DNA of 64,000 bases, from positions 1 to 64,000 of the forward strand of contig NZ_LSRP01000129.1 of NCBI RefSeq assembly GCF_001885585.1, given 5' to 3'. Shown here piece after piece: positions 22,849 to 33,105 of this stretch. The position numbers and the translations under genes were made by a program. The stretch is from Pararhizobium antarcticum (lineage in GTDB: Bacteria; Pseudomonadota; Alphaproteobacteria; Rhizobiales; Rhizobiaceae). Position 1 is the first letter of the stretch, and every line of letters starts with the position of its first letter. Below the pieces are notes generated by a model, which saw only the letters and a list, made by a program, of their open reading frames with translations, was not told where the DNA came from and searched no databases.

Positions 22849-22870
22849 GCGCGTGTCAATTGACGCGCGT
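22849..22870. repeat. 22-bp near-palindrome between rsmB and the heparinase gene
   Basis: The sequence is symmetrical about position 22859/22860. The core TCAATTGA extends outward with a single mismatch to GCGCG-type arms. It lacks a T run, so it is more likely a protein-binding dyad than an intrinsic terminator, although it could also be a Rho-dependent 3' end structure of rsmB. Confidence 0.5.
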
Positions 22871-22889
22871 CGCGCCTTTGGCCTATCAA

Positions 22890-22906
22890 TATGGGTGTAA
22901 CCCATA
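22890..22906. promoter_or_regulatory. Perfect inverted repeat TATGGGT-gta-ACCCATA
   Basis: Two 7-base arms with a 3-base spacer overlap the most upstream possible start of the heparinase-like gene. The compact dyad looks like an operator, which argues that the real start codon lies further downstream. Confidence 0.45.
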
Positions 22907-24714
22907 AAAGTTTAATGACTTTTCTGGCACCATCGTGTTTCAAGCGGCTTTCAACGGCGGTCATGCGGGAATTTTTGGTCCGCGAGTCCGAAAGGGCCGT
23001 TCCAGGAGTGGGGGATACACGGGCGTCAATGCAGATTTCCGACAGGCAAAGGCTTCTCTATCTGTATATGCGTGAGGGCTGGCGCCGATTCTCGCATCGC
23101 CTTGCCTTGGGCCGGAATTCCGCCTTCCGTTTTGCCGGCACCACGCCCGACCGGCTGATCGTTGCACCCACAGATCTGCGGGCGATAGACCCCTTTGTCG
23201 CGCAGGAAATCGTCGATGGCCGCTTTCCCCTGGCCGGCCGCGTACTTGATACGGATGGTGAATCGCCGTTCGAACTCGATCTTCCGTCGCGTGAATTCGG
23301 TGTCCGCCTGCATTCCTTCAGCTGGCTGCGCCATATGCGTTCGATCAATGAAGACGAGGCCTTTACCCGGATTCGCCAGCTCTTCAACGAATGGATCGGC
23401 AGCCATGGCCGTGTTATCGGCGGCCTGTCGTGGGAAGCCGATATCATCGCCCAGCGGCTGATTGCGTGGATGTCCCATTCGCCGATCGTGCTGCGCAATG
23501 CCGAACATGCATTCTATCGACGATTCCTGAAAAGCCTCGCCTTCCAGGTCCGCTATCTCAAGCATGTGGCCGACACCACCCATGATGGTGAAGCACGCCT
23601 GCGCGTCCGCATCGCGCTCGCCATCGCCTCGGTCTCGATGCCAGCCTCGCCCTCTTCCATCCGCAAGGCAGCACGCAATCTCGACGCGGAGCTGGATCGG
23701 CAGATCCTGCCCGACGGCGGTCATTGCTCGAGAAATCCGAGGCTTGGACTGGAGCTTTTGCTGGATTTGCTGCCGCTGCGCCAGACCTATGTCAATCTCG
23801 GGCATGATCTGCCCGCCCGGCTGATCCCCTGTATCGACCGGATGTACCCCGCGCTGCGTTTCTTTCGTCATCAGGGCGGCGAACTCGCCCTGTTCAACGG
23901 CGCCACTTCGACGCTTGCCAATGAGTTGATGTCGGTTCTGCGGTATGACGAGACAGCCGGTGCGCCGTTCAAGGCGCTGCCGCATCTCGGTTACCAGCGT
24001 CTGGCGGCCGGTACCGCCATCGTCATCATCGATACCGGTACGCCGCTGTCCGTCGCTCTGTCGCGCAATTCCCATGCCGGCTGTCTGTCCTTCGAAATGT
24101 CCTCTGGACGCTATCGTTTCATCATCAATTCCGGATCGCCCAAGTTTGCCGGCGAACGGTTCCGCCAGATGGCGCGCATGACGGCGGCGCATTCGACCGT
24201 GACCATCAACGATCGTTCGTCCTGTCGTTTGTCGCAGTCGCGTTTCCTCGGGCCGATCGTTACGGGGGGTGCATCGAAAGTCACGCTGCGTCGCACGGAG
24301 GATGCTGGTCATCTTGAGGCAGTGATCGCCAGTCATGACGGATATGTCGAGGCATTCGGCCTGGTGCATGAGCGCGATATCGGCATCAATGCCAAGGGCA
24401 CAATCGTGCGGGGGCGCGACCGTCTGTTCCAGCCCGATGGGCAGGAGCCGCAGCCCAGCAACACGGCGGTTGCTGTTGCGCGGTTTCACATTCATCCTGC
24501 CATCACCATCCGCAAGAACAATGCCCAGGAGGTCTACCTGACGGCGCCGGATGGGGAGACCTGGCTGTTTTCCTGCCGTGATGTCGCGGTCGAGGTCGAA
24601 GAGGACGTGTTTTTCGCCGATCCCTCCGGCGTGCGCAAATCCTCGCAGCTCACCATCACCTTTGCGGCGGCAACACATCCGGAAATCCAGTGGATTATGT
24701 CGCACGAAAGCTGA
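22891..24714 (+). CDS. Heparinase II/III family protein
   Basis: The product has the alginate-lyase-like helical domain (residues about 60-370) and the C-terminal heparinase II/III beta domain (about 380-590, with HAGCLSFEMSSGRYRFIINSG and MTAAHSTVTINDRSS). Family members cleave acidic polysaccharides by beta-elimination, but many rhizobial copies are uncharacterised and the substrate cannot be read from sequence. No clear signal peptide is seen. The start is uncertain: ATG 22891 has no ribosome site, ATG 22963 or GTG 23008 (overlapping AGGAG) are alternatives. Length is up to 607 residues. purH follows 114 bases later. Confidence 0.8.
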   Translation: MGVTHKSLMTFLAPSCFKRLSTAVMREFLVRESERAVPGVGDTRASMQISDRQRLLYLYMREGWRRFSHRLALGRNSAFRFAGTTPDRLIVAPTDLRAIDPFVAQEIVDGRFPLAGRVLDTDGESPFELDLPSREFGVRLHSFSWLRHMRSINEDEAFTRIRQLFNEWIGSHGRVIGGLSWEADIIAQRLIAWMSHSPIVLRNAEHAFYRRFLKSLAFQVRYLKHVADTTHDGEARLRVRIALAIASVSMPASPSSIRKAARNLDAELDRQILPDGGHCSRNPRLGLELLLDLLPLRQTYVNLGHDLPARLIPCIDRMYPALRFFRHQGGELALFNGATSTLANELMSVLRYDETAGAPFKALPHLGYQRLAAGTAIVIIDTGTPLSVALSRNSHAGCLSFEMSSGRYRFIINSGSPKFAGERFRQMARMTAAHSTVTINDRSSCRLSQSRFLGPIVTGGASKVTLRRTEDAGHLEAVIASHDGYVEAFGLVHERDIGINAKGTIVRGRDRLFQPDGQEPQPSNTAVAVARFHIHPAITIRKNNAQEVYLTAPDGETWLFSCRDVAVEVEEDVFFADPSGVRKSSQLTITFAAATHPEIQWIMSHES

Positions 24715-24828
24715 CATCGGCCCTTTGGCGCTTTCGCCGGTTTCTTCCGGGGTAAAGCTGTGCTAACGGCAGCCTCAAATAGGCCGGGTCTCCCCCATTG
24801 ACCGGCGCTGCCCAAGGAGCTTGGCAAG

Positions 24829-26439
24829 ATGGCTGTTTCCTCCAAGAAAATTCCCGCGCCGGATCAGGTGACGATCGCAACAGCGCTTCTGTCCGTGTCC
24901 GACAAGACCGGCATTGTCGATCTCGCCCGCGCGCTCCATGAAAAGGGCGTGCGCCTGGTGTCGACCGGCGGCACGCACAAGACGCTGTCGGAAGCCGGTC
25001 TTCCCGTCCGTGACGTATCGGAACTGACAGGCTTCCCCGAGGTGATGGATGGCCGCGTCAAGACCCTTCACCCCGGCGTGCATGGCGGCCTGCTCGCCAT
25101 CCGCGACGATGCGGATCATCTTGCGGCGATGCGGGACCATGGTATTACCGGCATCGATCTGGCCGTCATCAATCTCTATCCGTTCGAGGACGTTCGCGCC
25201 AAGGGTGGCGACTATCCGACGACGGTTGAGAATATCGACATCGGCGGCCCTGCGATGATCCGCGCATCGGCCAAGAACCATGCCTATGTGACGATCGTTA
25301 CCGATCCGTCCGATTACGCGCCCTTGCTGAATGAAATGGAAAAGGGCGCCACAACGCTGACTTTCCGCCAGACGATGGCAGCAAAGGCCTATGCCCGAAC
25401 GGCCGCCTATGACACGGCGATTGCAGGATGGTTTGCAGAGGTGCTGGATACGCCGATGCCGCGCCACCGTACGATCGGCGGCGTTCTCAAGGAAGAAATG
25501 CGTTATGGCGAGAACCCGCACCAGAAGGCGGCCTTCTATGTCACCGGCGAAAACCGCCCCGGCGTCGCGACGGCGACCTTGCTGCAGGGCAAGCAGCTTT
25601 CCTACAACAATATCAATGATACGGACGCGGCTTTCGAGCTGGTTGCGGAGTTCCTTCCGGAAAACGCCCCGGCCTGCGCCATCATCAAGCATGCCAATCC
25701 CTGCGGTGTTGCGACTGGATCGACGTTGCTCGAAGCCTATAATCGTGCGCTCGCCTGCGATTCCACCTCTGCCTTTGGTGGCATCATTGCGCTGAACCGC
25801 ACGCTGGATGCGGCAACAGCTACGGAGATCGTCAAGCTGTTCACCGAGGTGATCATCGCGCCGGATGTCGATGAAGCTGCAAAAGCGATCATTGCGAAAA
25901 AACCGAACCTACGCCTGCTCGTGACTGGCGCCCTGCCCGATCCGCGCGTGCCGGGATTGACGGCAAAGACCGTGTCCGGCGGCCTGCTCGTGCAAACCCG
26001 CGACAACGGCATGGTCGAGGATCTCGAGCTGAAGGTGGTGACAAAGCGCACACCGACCGCTCAGGAACTGGAAGACATGAAGTTTGCCTTCAAGGTGGCA
26101 AAGCACGTCAAGTCCAACGCTGTGGTCTATGCCAAGGATGGACAGACCGTGGGCATCGGTGCCGGCCAGATGAGCCGGGTTGATTCAGCCCGTATTGCCG
26201 GGCTGAAGGCAGAGGAAGCCGCGCGGGCACTCGGCCTTCCGGCGCCGCTGACGCAAGGGTCGGCAGTTGCTTCGGAAGCTTTCCTGCCGTTCGCGGATGG
26301 TCTTCTGTCGATGATTGCCGCCGGCGCCACCTCGGTCATCCAGCCAGGCGGCTCGATGCGTGATGAGGAGGTCATCAAGGCGGCTGATGACGCTGGTATC
26401 GCCATGGTCTTCACTGGCATGCGCCATTTCAAGCATTGA
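24829..26439 (+). CDS. purH: Bifunctional AICAR transformylase / IMP cyclohydrolase
   Basis: PurH carries out the last two steps of IMP synthesis. The 536-residue protein has an N-terminal IMP cyclohydrolase domain (residues about 10-150, with STGGTHKTL and [12 protein letters not shown]) and a C-terminal AICAR transformylase domain with [11 protein letters not shown], whose Lys-His pair is the known active-site motif. The ATG at 24829 follows an AAGGAG site. A GC-rich hairpin follows the stop. Confidence 0.97.
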   Translation: MAVSSKKIPAPDQVTIATALLSVSDKTGIVDLARALHEKGVRLVSTGGTHKTLSEAGLPVRDVSELTGFPEVMDGRVKTLHPGVHGGLLAIRDDADHLAAMRDHGITGIDLAVINLYPFEDVRAKGGDYPTTVENIDIGGPAMIRASAKNHAYVTIVTDPSDYAPLLNEMEKGATTLTFRQTMAAKAYARTAAYDTAIAGWFAEVLDTPMPRHRTIGGVLKEEMRYGENPHQKAAFYVTGENRPGVATATLLQGKQLSYNNINDTDAAFELVAEFLPENAPACAIIKHANPCGVATGSTLLEAYNRALACDSTSAFGGIIALNRTLDAATATEIVKLFTEVIIAPDVDEAAKAIIAKKPNLRLLVTGALPDPRVPGLTAKTVSGGLLVQTRDNGMVEDLELKVVTKRTPTAQELEDMKFAFKVAKHVKSNAVVYAKDGQTVGIGAGQMSRVDSARIAGLKAEEAARALGLPAPLTQGSAVASEAFLPFADGLLSMIAAGATSVIQPGGSMRDEEVIKAADDAGIAMVFTGMRHFKH

Positions 26440-26448
26440 TCGGATAGA

Positions 26449-26473
26449 GGGCCGCGTCTGCCGCGGCCCTTCT
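26449..26473 (+). terminator. Intrinsic terminator of purH
   Basis: GGGCCGCG (26449-26456) pairs with CGCGGCCC (26462-26469) across a 5-base loop, followed by a short T-rich tail. It is 9 bases after the purH stop and faces the convergent transporter gene. Confidence 0.7.
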
Positions 26474-26529
26474 GCCACCACAACCTCGCTCCGGGATTGC
26501 CGAATGGGGGTGCTGGGTACGGACCGCGT

Positions 26530-27915
26530 CTAGGTCGGCCGATTTGCCGGATAAGGGGTCTTGAGCAGGATCAGCAGCCCGACACCCAAAAAGGCGATGA
26601 GCGCCATCATGCCGATGCGCGCCGATCCGGTGGCAAGCGTGATGGTCGCCACCGATGCGGGGGCAAGGAACGAGGTTGCCCGGCCGGACAGGGCATAGAG
26701 CCCGAAATAGCGCCCGGCCTCATCCGGACTGACGCTGCGCGCCATGTAAGATCGGGAAGAGGCCTGCACCGGTCCGAAAGCGAGACCGACCAGAAGACCG
26801 AAAATGATGTAGGCTTTTTCCGCCGCCGTGCCGAACAAGCCGCCGGAATCAGCGGTCGACAAGGGTAAAAGGCCAAACAGCGTAAAGCCTGGGCCGGTGG
26901 AAACGATACCAACCGTCGCCACGACAAGGCAGACGAGGCTCATGACCACGATCCGCTTGGAGCCGAGTTTCGCATCAAGCCGGCTGGCATAGAGGCAGCC
27001 ACCGATGGCGACAATGTTGAGGATGATGCCGTAGACGCCAAGCTCGACCGTTTGCCAGGCGAACATGCCGGCTGCAAATGTTCCGCCAAGGGCCAGCAGC
27101 CCGTTGACGCCATCCTGGAAGATCATGCGCGCCACCAGGAAGCGCAGGATGCCGCCGCGGTGGCGCAGGGTGCCTAGTGTCTCCTTCAGCTCTCTCAGCC
27201 CTGCCCGCACAGCCTTTCCCGCCGGCAAGGTTCCCCTTGTCGCATCGGGCGTGAAAAAGAACATGGGCAGGATGAAGAGAAAATACCAGGCCGCCGAAAT
27301 CGGGCCGGTCACCCGGGCGTCGGCCCCGGTTGCAGGGTCGAGCCCGAACAGTGGCGGAATGCCGAGGATTGTTTTGCCGGATTCCGGGTTTGCTGCCAGC
27401 AGGGCGACGACGATGATCAGGACAATCATGCCACCGAGATAGCCGAGGCCCCAGGCGATGTTCGAAATTCGACCAATCTCTTTTTCTGCGACCAGACGCG
27501 GCATCATTGAATCGTTGAAAACGATCGAAAATTCTGCAGCGACAGAGGCCAGAATGATGAAGACCAGCGGGTAGAGCATCGACGAGCCGGGCACCGCAAA
27601 CCAGAGCCCGGCCAGCGAGGCGATCTTGATCACCGCGAAGAACGCGATCCAGGGCTTGCGCGGACCGGTGGCATCGGCAATCGAACCGAGAACCGGCGAC
27701 ATGATGGCGATGATGATGCCGGAGATTGTCAGCGTATAGCCCCACATCGCCTGGCCATAGGCCGGATCATCCGTGAGCCGGGAAACGAAATAGGGCCCGA
27801 AGATGAAGGTGACGATCACCGTAAAAAACGGCTGGGCCGCCCAATCGAACAGCATCCAGCCACCCAAGCCGGCTTTTGAGACCTTTGGCCGTGGGCTGGC
27901 GTGTTCCGTCGTCAT
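26530..27915 (-). CDS. MFS transporter, UMF1/Atg22-like family
   Basis: The 461-residue protein is predicted to span the membrane about twelve times. The opening [24 protein letters not shown] and the later [27 protein letters not shown] are typical of the Atg22/UMF1 group, whose yeast member exports amino acids from the vacuole. The bacterial substrate is unknown. The ATG at 27915 ([11 protein letters not shown]) is chosen over a start 51 bases upstream because it places the first membrane segment normally and follows a GGGAGAGG stretch. Confidence 0.82.
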   Translation of the reverse strand: MTTEHASPRPKVSKAGLGGWMLFDWAAQPFFTVIVTFIFGPYFVSRLTDDPAYGQAMWGYTLTISGIIIAIMSPVLGSIADATGPRKPWIAFFAVIKIASLAGLWFAVPGSSMLYPLVFIILASVAAEFSIVFNDSMMPRLVAEKEIGRISNIAWGLGYLGGMIVLIIVVALLAANPESGKTILGIPPLFGLDPATGADARVTGPISAAWYFLFILPMFFFTPDATRGTLPAGKAVRAGLRELKETLGTLRHRGGILRFLVARMIFQDGVNGLLALGGTFAAGMFAWQTVELGVYGIILNIVAIGGCLYASRLDAKLGSKRIVVMSLVCLVVATVGIVSTGPGFTLFGLLPLSTADSGGLFGTAAEKAYIIFGLLVGLAFGPVQASSRSYMARSVSPDEAGRYFGLYALSGRATSFLAPASVATITLATGSARIGMMALIAFLGVGLLILLKTPYPANRPT

Positions 27916-28055
27916 GCTCTGCAAAAGCCTCTCCCTCGTCCGACGCATCGTCCTGCGACGTTTCAACCCGGCTCATGAACAGGGAGAAATTCCGTTCGTA
28001 CAGGCGCAACCTCGCCGGAGCGCACCGCGATGCGTCCCGACAGCGAAGGACTGTG

Positions 28056-31000
28056 TCATCTCGTCCTGTTCTGTGCAAGATCGCTGAGGAGGCCTGCGGC
28101 GACGGTGATCTTGGCCAGCGTCGTTTCCCCGGTTTCAACGAGCTGGTTCAGTTGCTCGCTGATCCGCGAGATCCGGTCCCGATCGCTGTCGTGCCATGCC
28201 TGTATCGGGTTCTTCTCGCTCTTTTTGTCGGCAAGCGCCGCAATGGTGATATCGCGCCTGGCATTGGCGATGTCGCCGATGCTGCGCGACAGCGCCATGG
28301 CCTCATATTGCTCGGTGGCCGACACGCGGTCTGCTGCAGCAAGCAAGCGCGCGATGCGCAGGCTTTGCGTCACGCCGAAATAGCTGAGCGCGGTTCGGGC
28401 GAGCGTTACCCCTGTCTCCGCAGAAATCTGCATGATTTCCGGCACCAGGGTCATCATGAACAGATCTGCGATCTCGTCGGCCAAGGCTTGCGGCACACCG
28501 CGTTCGACAAACGCGGCGGACTTCTGCCGGGCTTCGGTGGCGGCATCCTCGGGAATCGAGGCGTGCATGCCGGGCCGCAATTTTTGCAGCGCCTGCCGCA
28601 GCTTGTCGACAGCAGCCTCGAGCGGGCCCGAGATCGCGCGGGTGCGCAGGGCGCGTTCCGTGACGATCGCGAAAATCCGCCCCGCTTCCTGATAGAGTGC
28701 GTTCTGCACCGTGCCGCTGACCACGGTATCGAGGGCATCGATTTCGGCATAGATCCGCGGCAGGTCGTAGCCGTCGCGGGCGAGGATCGACGCCTTGACG
28801 ACGTCGGCTGGCATGAAGCCCGTCTGGTCCATCAACGTGCTGACAAAAGCCGGACCGCCGCGGTTGATGGTGTCGTTGGTCAGGACGGTGGCGATGATTT
28901 CCCGGTGCAACCGGTGGCCCTCAATGTCCTGTTCATGCGCCTTGTGCATCTTGACGGGGAAATAATTGCGCAGTGTCGTCAGGAAATAGGGGTCGTCGGG
29001 CAGATCGCTCTGCACGAGTTCCTCGAACAGGACCAGCTTGGAATAGGACAGAAGCACGCCGATTTCCGGGCGGGTCAGGGCGCGCCCGGACTGGTAGCGT
29101 TCGCTCATCACCTGATCGTTGGGCAATGTTTCGACCTTGCGGTTGAGCTGTCCGTCTGCCTCCAGCCGTGTCATCAGCCGCGCCAGCGGTGTGCGGTTGG
29201 CCGGGCCCTGCATTTCGGTGAGCGAGATCGCCAGCGATTGTTCATAATTGTTGCGCAGCACGAGGCCGGCGACTTCGTCGGTCATCGAGGCAAGCAGCGT
29301 GTTGCGTTTGGCGCGCGTCAGGCGGCTGTCGCGCATGGCCGAGGCGAGCGCGATCTTGATATTGACCTCGACGTCGGAAGAATTGACACCAGCCGAATTG
29401 TCGATGGCGTCGGAATTGCAGCGTCCGCCCTTCAGCGCAAAGGCAATGCGGCCCTTCTGCGTGACGCCGAGATTGGCGCCCTCGCCAATGACCCTGGCGC
29501 CAACGTCATCCGCAGCGATGCGGATCGGATCATTGGCGCGGTCACCGACTTCGGCATCGCTTTCGCTGGCGGCGCGGATGTAGGTTCCGATACCGCCAAA
29601 CCAGAGCAGGTCAACCGGGTGTTTGAGGATTGCCGTCATGATCTCGAACGGTGTCGCCTGGCTCTTGTCGATGCCGATCGCCGCCATTGCCTCCGGCGTC
29701 AGCTTGACCGATTTTTCGGAGCGCGGAATGATCATCCCGCCCTTGGAAATCGTCGCCCGGTCATAGTCCTGCCAGGAGGAGCGCGGCAGAGCGAACATGC
29801 GCTTACGCTCGGCAAAGGATCGTTCGATATCCGGATCAGGATCGATGAATATGTCGCGGTGATCAAAGGCGGCGATCAGGCGGATTTTTTCTGACAACAG
29901 CATGCCATTGCCGAAGACGTCGCCCGACATGTCGCCGACACCGGCAACGGTGAAGGGCGTTGTCTGGATGTCGATGTCCATCTCGCGGAAATGTCGCTTG
30001 ACGGTTTCCCAGGCGCCGCGCGCGGTGATGCCCATCTTCTTGTGGTCATAGCCGACCGAGCCGCCGGATGCGAAGGCGTCGTCGAGCCAGAAGCCGGCGT
30101 CCTGCGCCAGGCCGTTGGCCGTGTCTGAGAAGGTCGCCGTGCCCTTGTCGGCGGCGACGACGAAATAGGGATCATCGCCATCGAGCCGCAGCGTGTTTTC
30201 AGGCGGCACCACGTCCGCACCGACAATATTGTCGGTGATCGACAAAAGTGTGCGGATATAGGTCTTGTAGGCCTCGGTACCGGCCTTGAAGATTTCGTCG
30301 CGCGTGCCGCCGAGCGGCAGTTGCTTCGGATAGAAGCCACCCTTTGCGCCGACAGGCACGATGACTGCGTTCTTGACCTGCTGCGCCTTGACCAGGCCCA
30401 GCACCTCGGTGCGGTAGTCCTGAGCCCTGTCCGACCAGCGCAGGCCGCCACGCGCCACCTTGCCGAAGCGCAGGTGCACGCCCTCGACCTCGGTGCCGTA
30501 GACGAAGATCTCGCGGAAAGGTCTGGGTTCCGGCAAGCCTTCCAGCTGCTTCGGGTCGAGCTTGACGGCAATCAGCGCCGGCGGGTTGCCCTCGGCGGTG
30601 CGCTGGAAATAATTGGTCCGCAGCGTCGATTGCACGGCATTGACGTAGCGGCGCAGGATCTGGTCCTCGTCGAGGCTCGGCACATTGGCGAGTGCATCCT
30701 CGATGCCGCCGAGCAGCGCCTGCAGGCGTTTCGCCCGCGGCTTTTCCTCTAACGCCGGATCCATGCGCGTCACGAACAGCCTGACGATCTCGGCTGCAAT
30801 CTCAGGATATTTGTTCAGTGTATCGGCGATATAGCCTTGCGAATAGGTAATGCCGGCCTGGCGCAGATAGCGCGCATAGGCGCGCAGAACCGTCACCTCG
30901 CGGGCGTTCAGGCCGGTAAGCAGGATAAGCCGGTTGAAAGCGTCGTCCTCGATCGTTCCGTTCCAGGCGGCGAGAAAAGCCTCCTCGATCAACGGTCCGG

Positions 31001-32843
31001 CCTTGGCAAGATCAAACACCTTGCCGTCTCGGTGGATCAGTTCCATATCGTGCAGGACGACAAGCCGTTGATCGCTCGAAGGCGTCTTCACGCTGATGTC
31101 ATGGGTCTGCTCGCTGATCACCCGGAAGCCGAGGTTTTCAAGAAGCGGCACGCGACGCGACAGCGAGACCGGCTCGCCGGCATGGAAAATCTTCAGTTCC
31201 AGCGCGTCCGCCAGCTTGCTGCGCTTCTGGTAGAAGGAAATCCGGATCGGGTCTTCGGCAACGCAGGCGGCAATTGCCGGCAGGTCTCTATAGGCTTCGG
31301 CCGGGGTGAATGCCGCCTGGTAGGCCTCGCCAACGCTGATCGCGACATCGTCATGAGCCGACAAAAGCCTGAAGCGATCACTCCACCGGGTGACAATGTC
31401 GCGCACAGCCTCTTCCAGCCGCGCCTGGGCAATGCGTGGTGTCTTGCCGTTGGAACGACCGATGATGAAGTGTACGCGGGTGAGGCCGCCTTCCGGAAAA
31501 GCCGGGTAATAGGCTGAGACGCGGCCGTCATACACGGTCTTCAGATAGGTACCGATCTTTTCGCGAATATCGGAATCATACTGTTCACGCGGCACATAGA
31601 CAATGACGGAGACGAAACGGTCGAAATGGTCGATGCGCGGCAGCACCCGGATGCGCGGCCGGTCGCCCAGTTCGTTGATCTGCTCGCAGAAGCTGGCGAG
31701 AAGGCTGACGTCGATCTGGAAGAGATCGTCCCGCGGATAGGATTCCAGCGTGTTCATCAGCATCTTGCCGGAATGGCTCTGCGGATCGTAGCCGAACCGA
31801 TCGACGATCTTTTCCACCTTGAAGCGCAGCAGCGGAATTTCTGATGCAGGGCGGGTATAGGCAGTCGATGTGAACAGCCCGACGATCCGCAACTCGCCGG
31901 TCACGTTTCCGGCCGCATCGAAGCGCTTGACGCCGATGTAATCCATGTAGGCGCGGCGATGGATGATGGATTTCACGTTCGCCTTGGTGACGATCAGGAA
32001 ATCCGGCCCGTTCAGGAAGGCAAGGATTTCCGGCGTGGTCATCACGGCGTCCTTGCCCTGCCGCAGAACGCGCATGTCGGGATTGGACAGGATGCCGAGC
32101 CCTCGCCCGTCGCCCCGCTCTACCGTGGCATTCTCGCCTTTGCCGGAATAGGTGTATTCGCGCATGCCGAGAAAGGTGAAATTGTTGGCGCGCAGCCAGC
32201 GCAGGAAGGCCAGCGCCTCGTCCCGATCGTTCTTCTTGCGCGCGGAGCCTTGGCTTTCCAGTTCGTGCATCGCATGGTCGAGCAGAACCGTCATCTGGTT
32301 CCAGTCGCCGACGGCCTGATGCACTTGTTCCAGCACGGTGGCAACGCGTTCCGTCAGCGATTGTGCATCGCTCTCGGAAAGCTTGGACAGATGGATCTGG
32401 ATATGGCTGAACCGGTCTGCCGGATCGCTCTTCTCCTCGGGATCGAAAAGCCTTGCCGGCTTTCCATCCTCGACGACGACGATCGGGTGGATGGCCAGAT
32501 GAATGTCCCTGTGGGTGCTCGTTACTTCACCCATCACCGAATCATACAGAAACGGCATGTTGCGGTCGGTGATGGACAGTACGGAGACGTCATCGCCGGC
32601 CGGTGCGACGCCTTCGATGGTTTTGACGCTGATCACGGGGCGATCGTCGCGGGGCTGCGCAAGCGTGTTCTGCGCATGAGCGGCCGTCAGAGCCAGCATT
32701 TCGGGGGTATAGGCGTCGAGGTCATCGCTGCTTGCCCTTCCGAACAGGATTTCGGGGGAAACGATTTCCAGGCCCAAGGATTTCGCTGCCTCATTCACCG
32801 CTTCGAAATGCTTGTCCCGTTTCGGGTTGTGTTTGGTGCCCAC
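28056..32843 (-). CDS. NAD-specific glutamate dehydrogenase, large (about 180 kDa) type
   Basis: The enzyme oxidatively deaminates glutamate to 2-oxoglutarate using NAD+, mainly in amino-acid catabolism. The 1595-residue length matches the very large bacterial NAD-GDH class, with a long N-terminal regulatory region with ACT-like segments, a central catalytic domain and a C-terminal extension. Catalytic-domain landmarks are VPVGAKGGFYPKQLP (substrate lysine region) and GSVGYDHKKMGITARGAWE, with GEGANLGVTQKGR in the nucleotide-binding part. The ATG at 32843 is divergent from pdxY across about 260 bases. Confidence 0.94.
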   Translation of the reverse strand: MGTKHNPKRDKHFEAVNEAAKSLGLEIVSPEILFGRASSDDLDAYTPEMLALTAAHAQNTLAQPRDDRPVISVKTIEGVAPAGDDVSVLSITDRNMPFLYDSVMGEVTSTHRDIHLAIHPIVVVEDGKPARLFDPEEKSDPADRFSHIQIHLSKLSESDAQSLTERVATVLEQVHQAVGDWNQMTVLLDHAMHELESQGSARKKNDRDEALAFLRWLRANNFTFLGMREYTYSGKGENATVERGDGRGLGILSNPDMRVLRQGKDAVMTTPEILAFLNGPDFLIVTKANVKSIIHRRAYMDYIGVKRFDAAGNVTGELRIVGLFTSTAYTRPASEIPLLRFKVEKIVDRFGYDPQSHSGKMLMNTLESYPRDDLFQIDVSLLASFCEQINELGDRPRIRVLPRIDHFDRFVSVIVYVPREQYDSDIREKIGTYLKTVYDGRVSAYYPAFPEGGLTRVHFIIGRSNGKTPRIAQARLEEAVRDIVTRWSDRFRLLSAHDDVAISVGEAYQAAFTPAEAYRDLPAIAACVAEDPIRISFYQKRSKLADALELKIFHAGEPVSLSRRVPLLENLGFRVISEQTHDISVKTPSSDQRLVVLHDMELIHRDGKVFDLAKAGPLIEEAFLAAWNGTIEDDAFNRLILLTGLNAREVTVLRAYARYLRQAGITYSQGYIADTLNKYPEIAAEIVRLFVTRMDPALEEKPRAKRLQALLGGIEDALANVPSLDEDQILRRYVNAVQSTLRTNYFQRTAEGNPPALIAVKLDPKQLEGLPEPRPFREIFVYGTEVEGVHLRFGKVARGGLRWSDRAQDYRTEVLGLVKAQQVKNAVIVPVGAKGGFYPKQLPLGGTRDEIFKAGTEAYKTYIRTLLSITDNIVGADVVPPENTLRLDGDDPYFVVAADKGTATFSDTANGLAQDAGFWLDDAFASGGSVGYDHKKMGITARGAWETVKRHFREMDIDIQTTPFTVAGVGDMSGDVFGNGMLLSEKIRLIAAFDHRDIFIDPDPDIERSFAERKRMFALPRSSWQDYDRATISKGGMIIPRSEKSVKLTPEAMAAIGIDKSQATPFEIMTAILKHPVDLLWFGGIGTYIRAASESDAEVGDRANDPIRIAADDVGARVIGEGANLGVTQKGRIAFALKGGRCNSDAIDNSAGVNSSDVEVNIKIALASAMRDSRLTRAKRNTLLASMTDEVAGLVLRNNYEQSLAISLTEMQGPANRTPLARLMTRLEADGQLNRKVETLPNDQVMSERYQSGRALTRPEIGVLLSYSKLVLFEELVQSDLPDDPYFLTTLRNYFPVKMHKAHEQDIEGHRLHREIIATVLTNDTINRGGPAFVSTLMDQTGFMPADVVKASILARDGYDLPRIYAEIDALDTVVSGTVQNALYQEAGRIFAIVTERALRTRAISGPLEAAVDKLRQALQKLRPGMHASIPEDAATEARQKSAAFVERGVPQALADEIADLFMMTLVPEIMQISAETGVTLARTALSYFGVTQSLRIARLLAAADRVSATEQYEAMALSRSIGDIANARRDITIAALADKKSEKNPIQAWHDSDRDRISRISEQLNQLVETGETTLAKITVAAGLLSDLAQNRTR

Positions 32844-33105
32844 GACAGTGTCTCCCCCTAATCACGATCGCCGGAATCTATCAGAAGAATGGTGCATGGC
32901 GATGGATTTCTGTTCCGTTTGGTTCGAAAATCGCCGCAGATTTCATTACATTTTGAAAAAGACAAACAGATTTCTCCGGTTTTGGACGGGAAAGGTCAAT
33001 TCGACTGATATTGTACCTGTTCCCGTCAGCGTTGCTTTCGCAGACACAGTTGACAGGGGTACGACGGTCGGCGATCAGGGAGCGTGCAACGATTGGAAAG
33101 TGCCC

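Noticed and set aside
27876-29894. 672-residue plus-strand open frame opposite the NAD-GDH gene
   Set aside because: Shadow of a large conserved gene; no ribosome site or family similarity.
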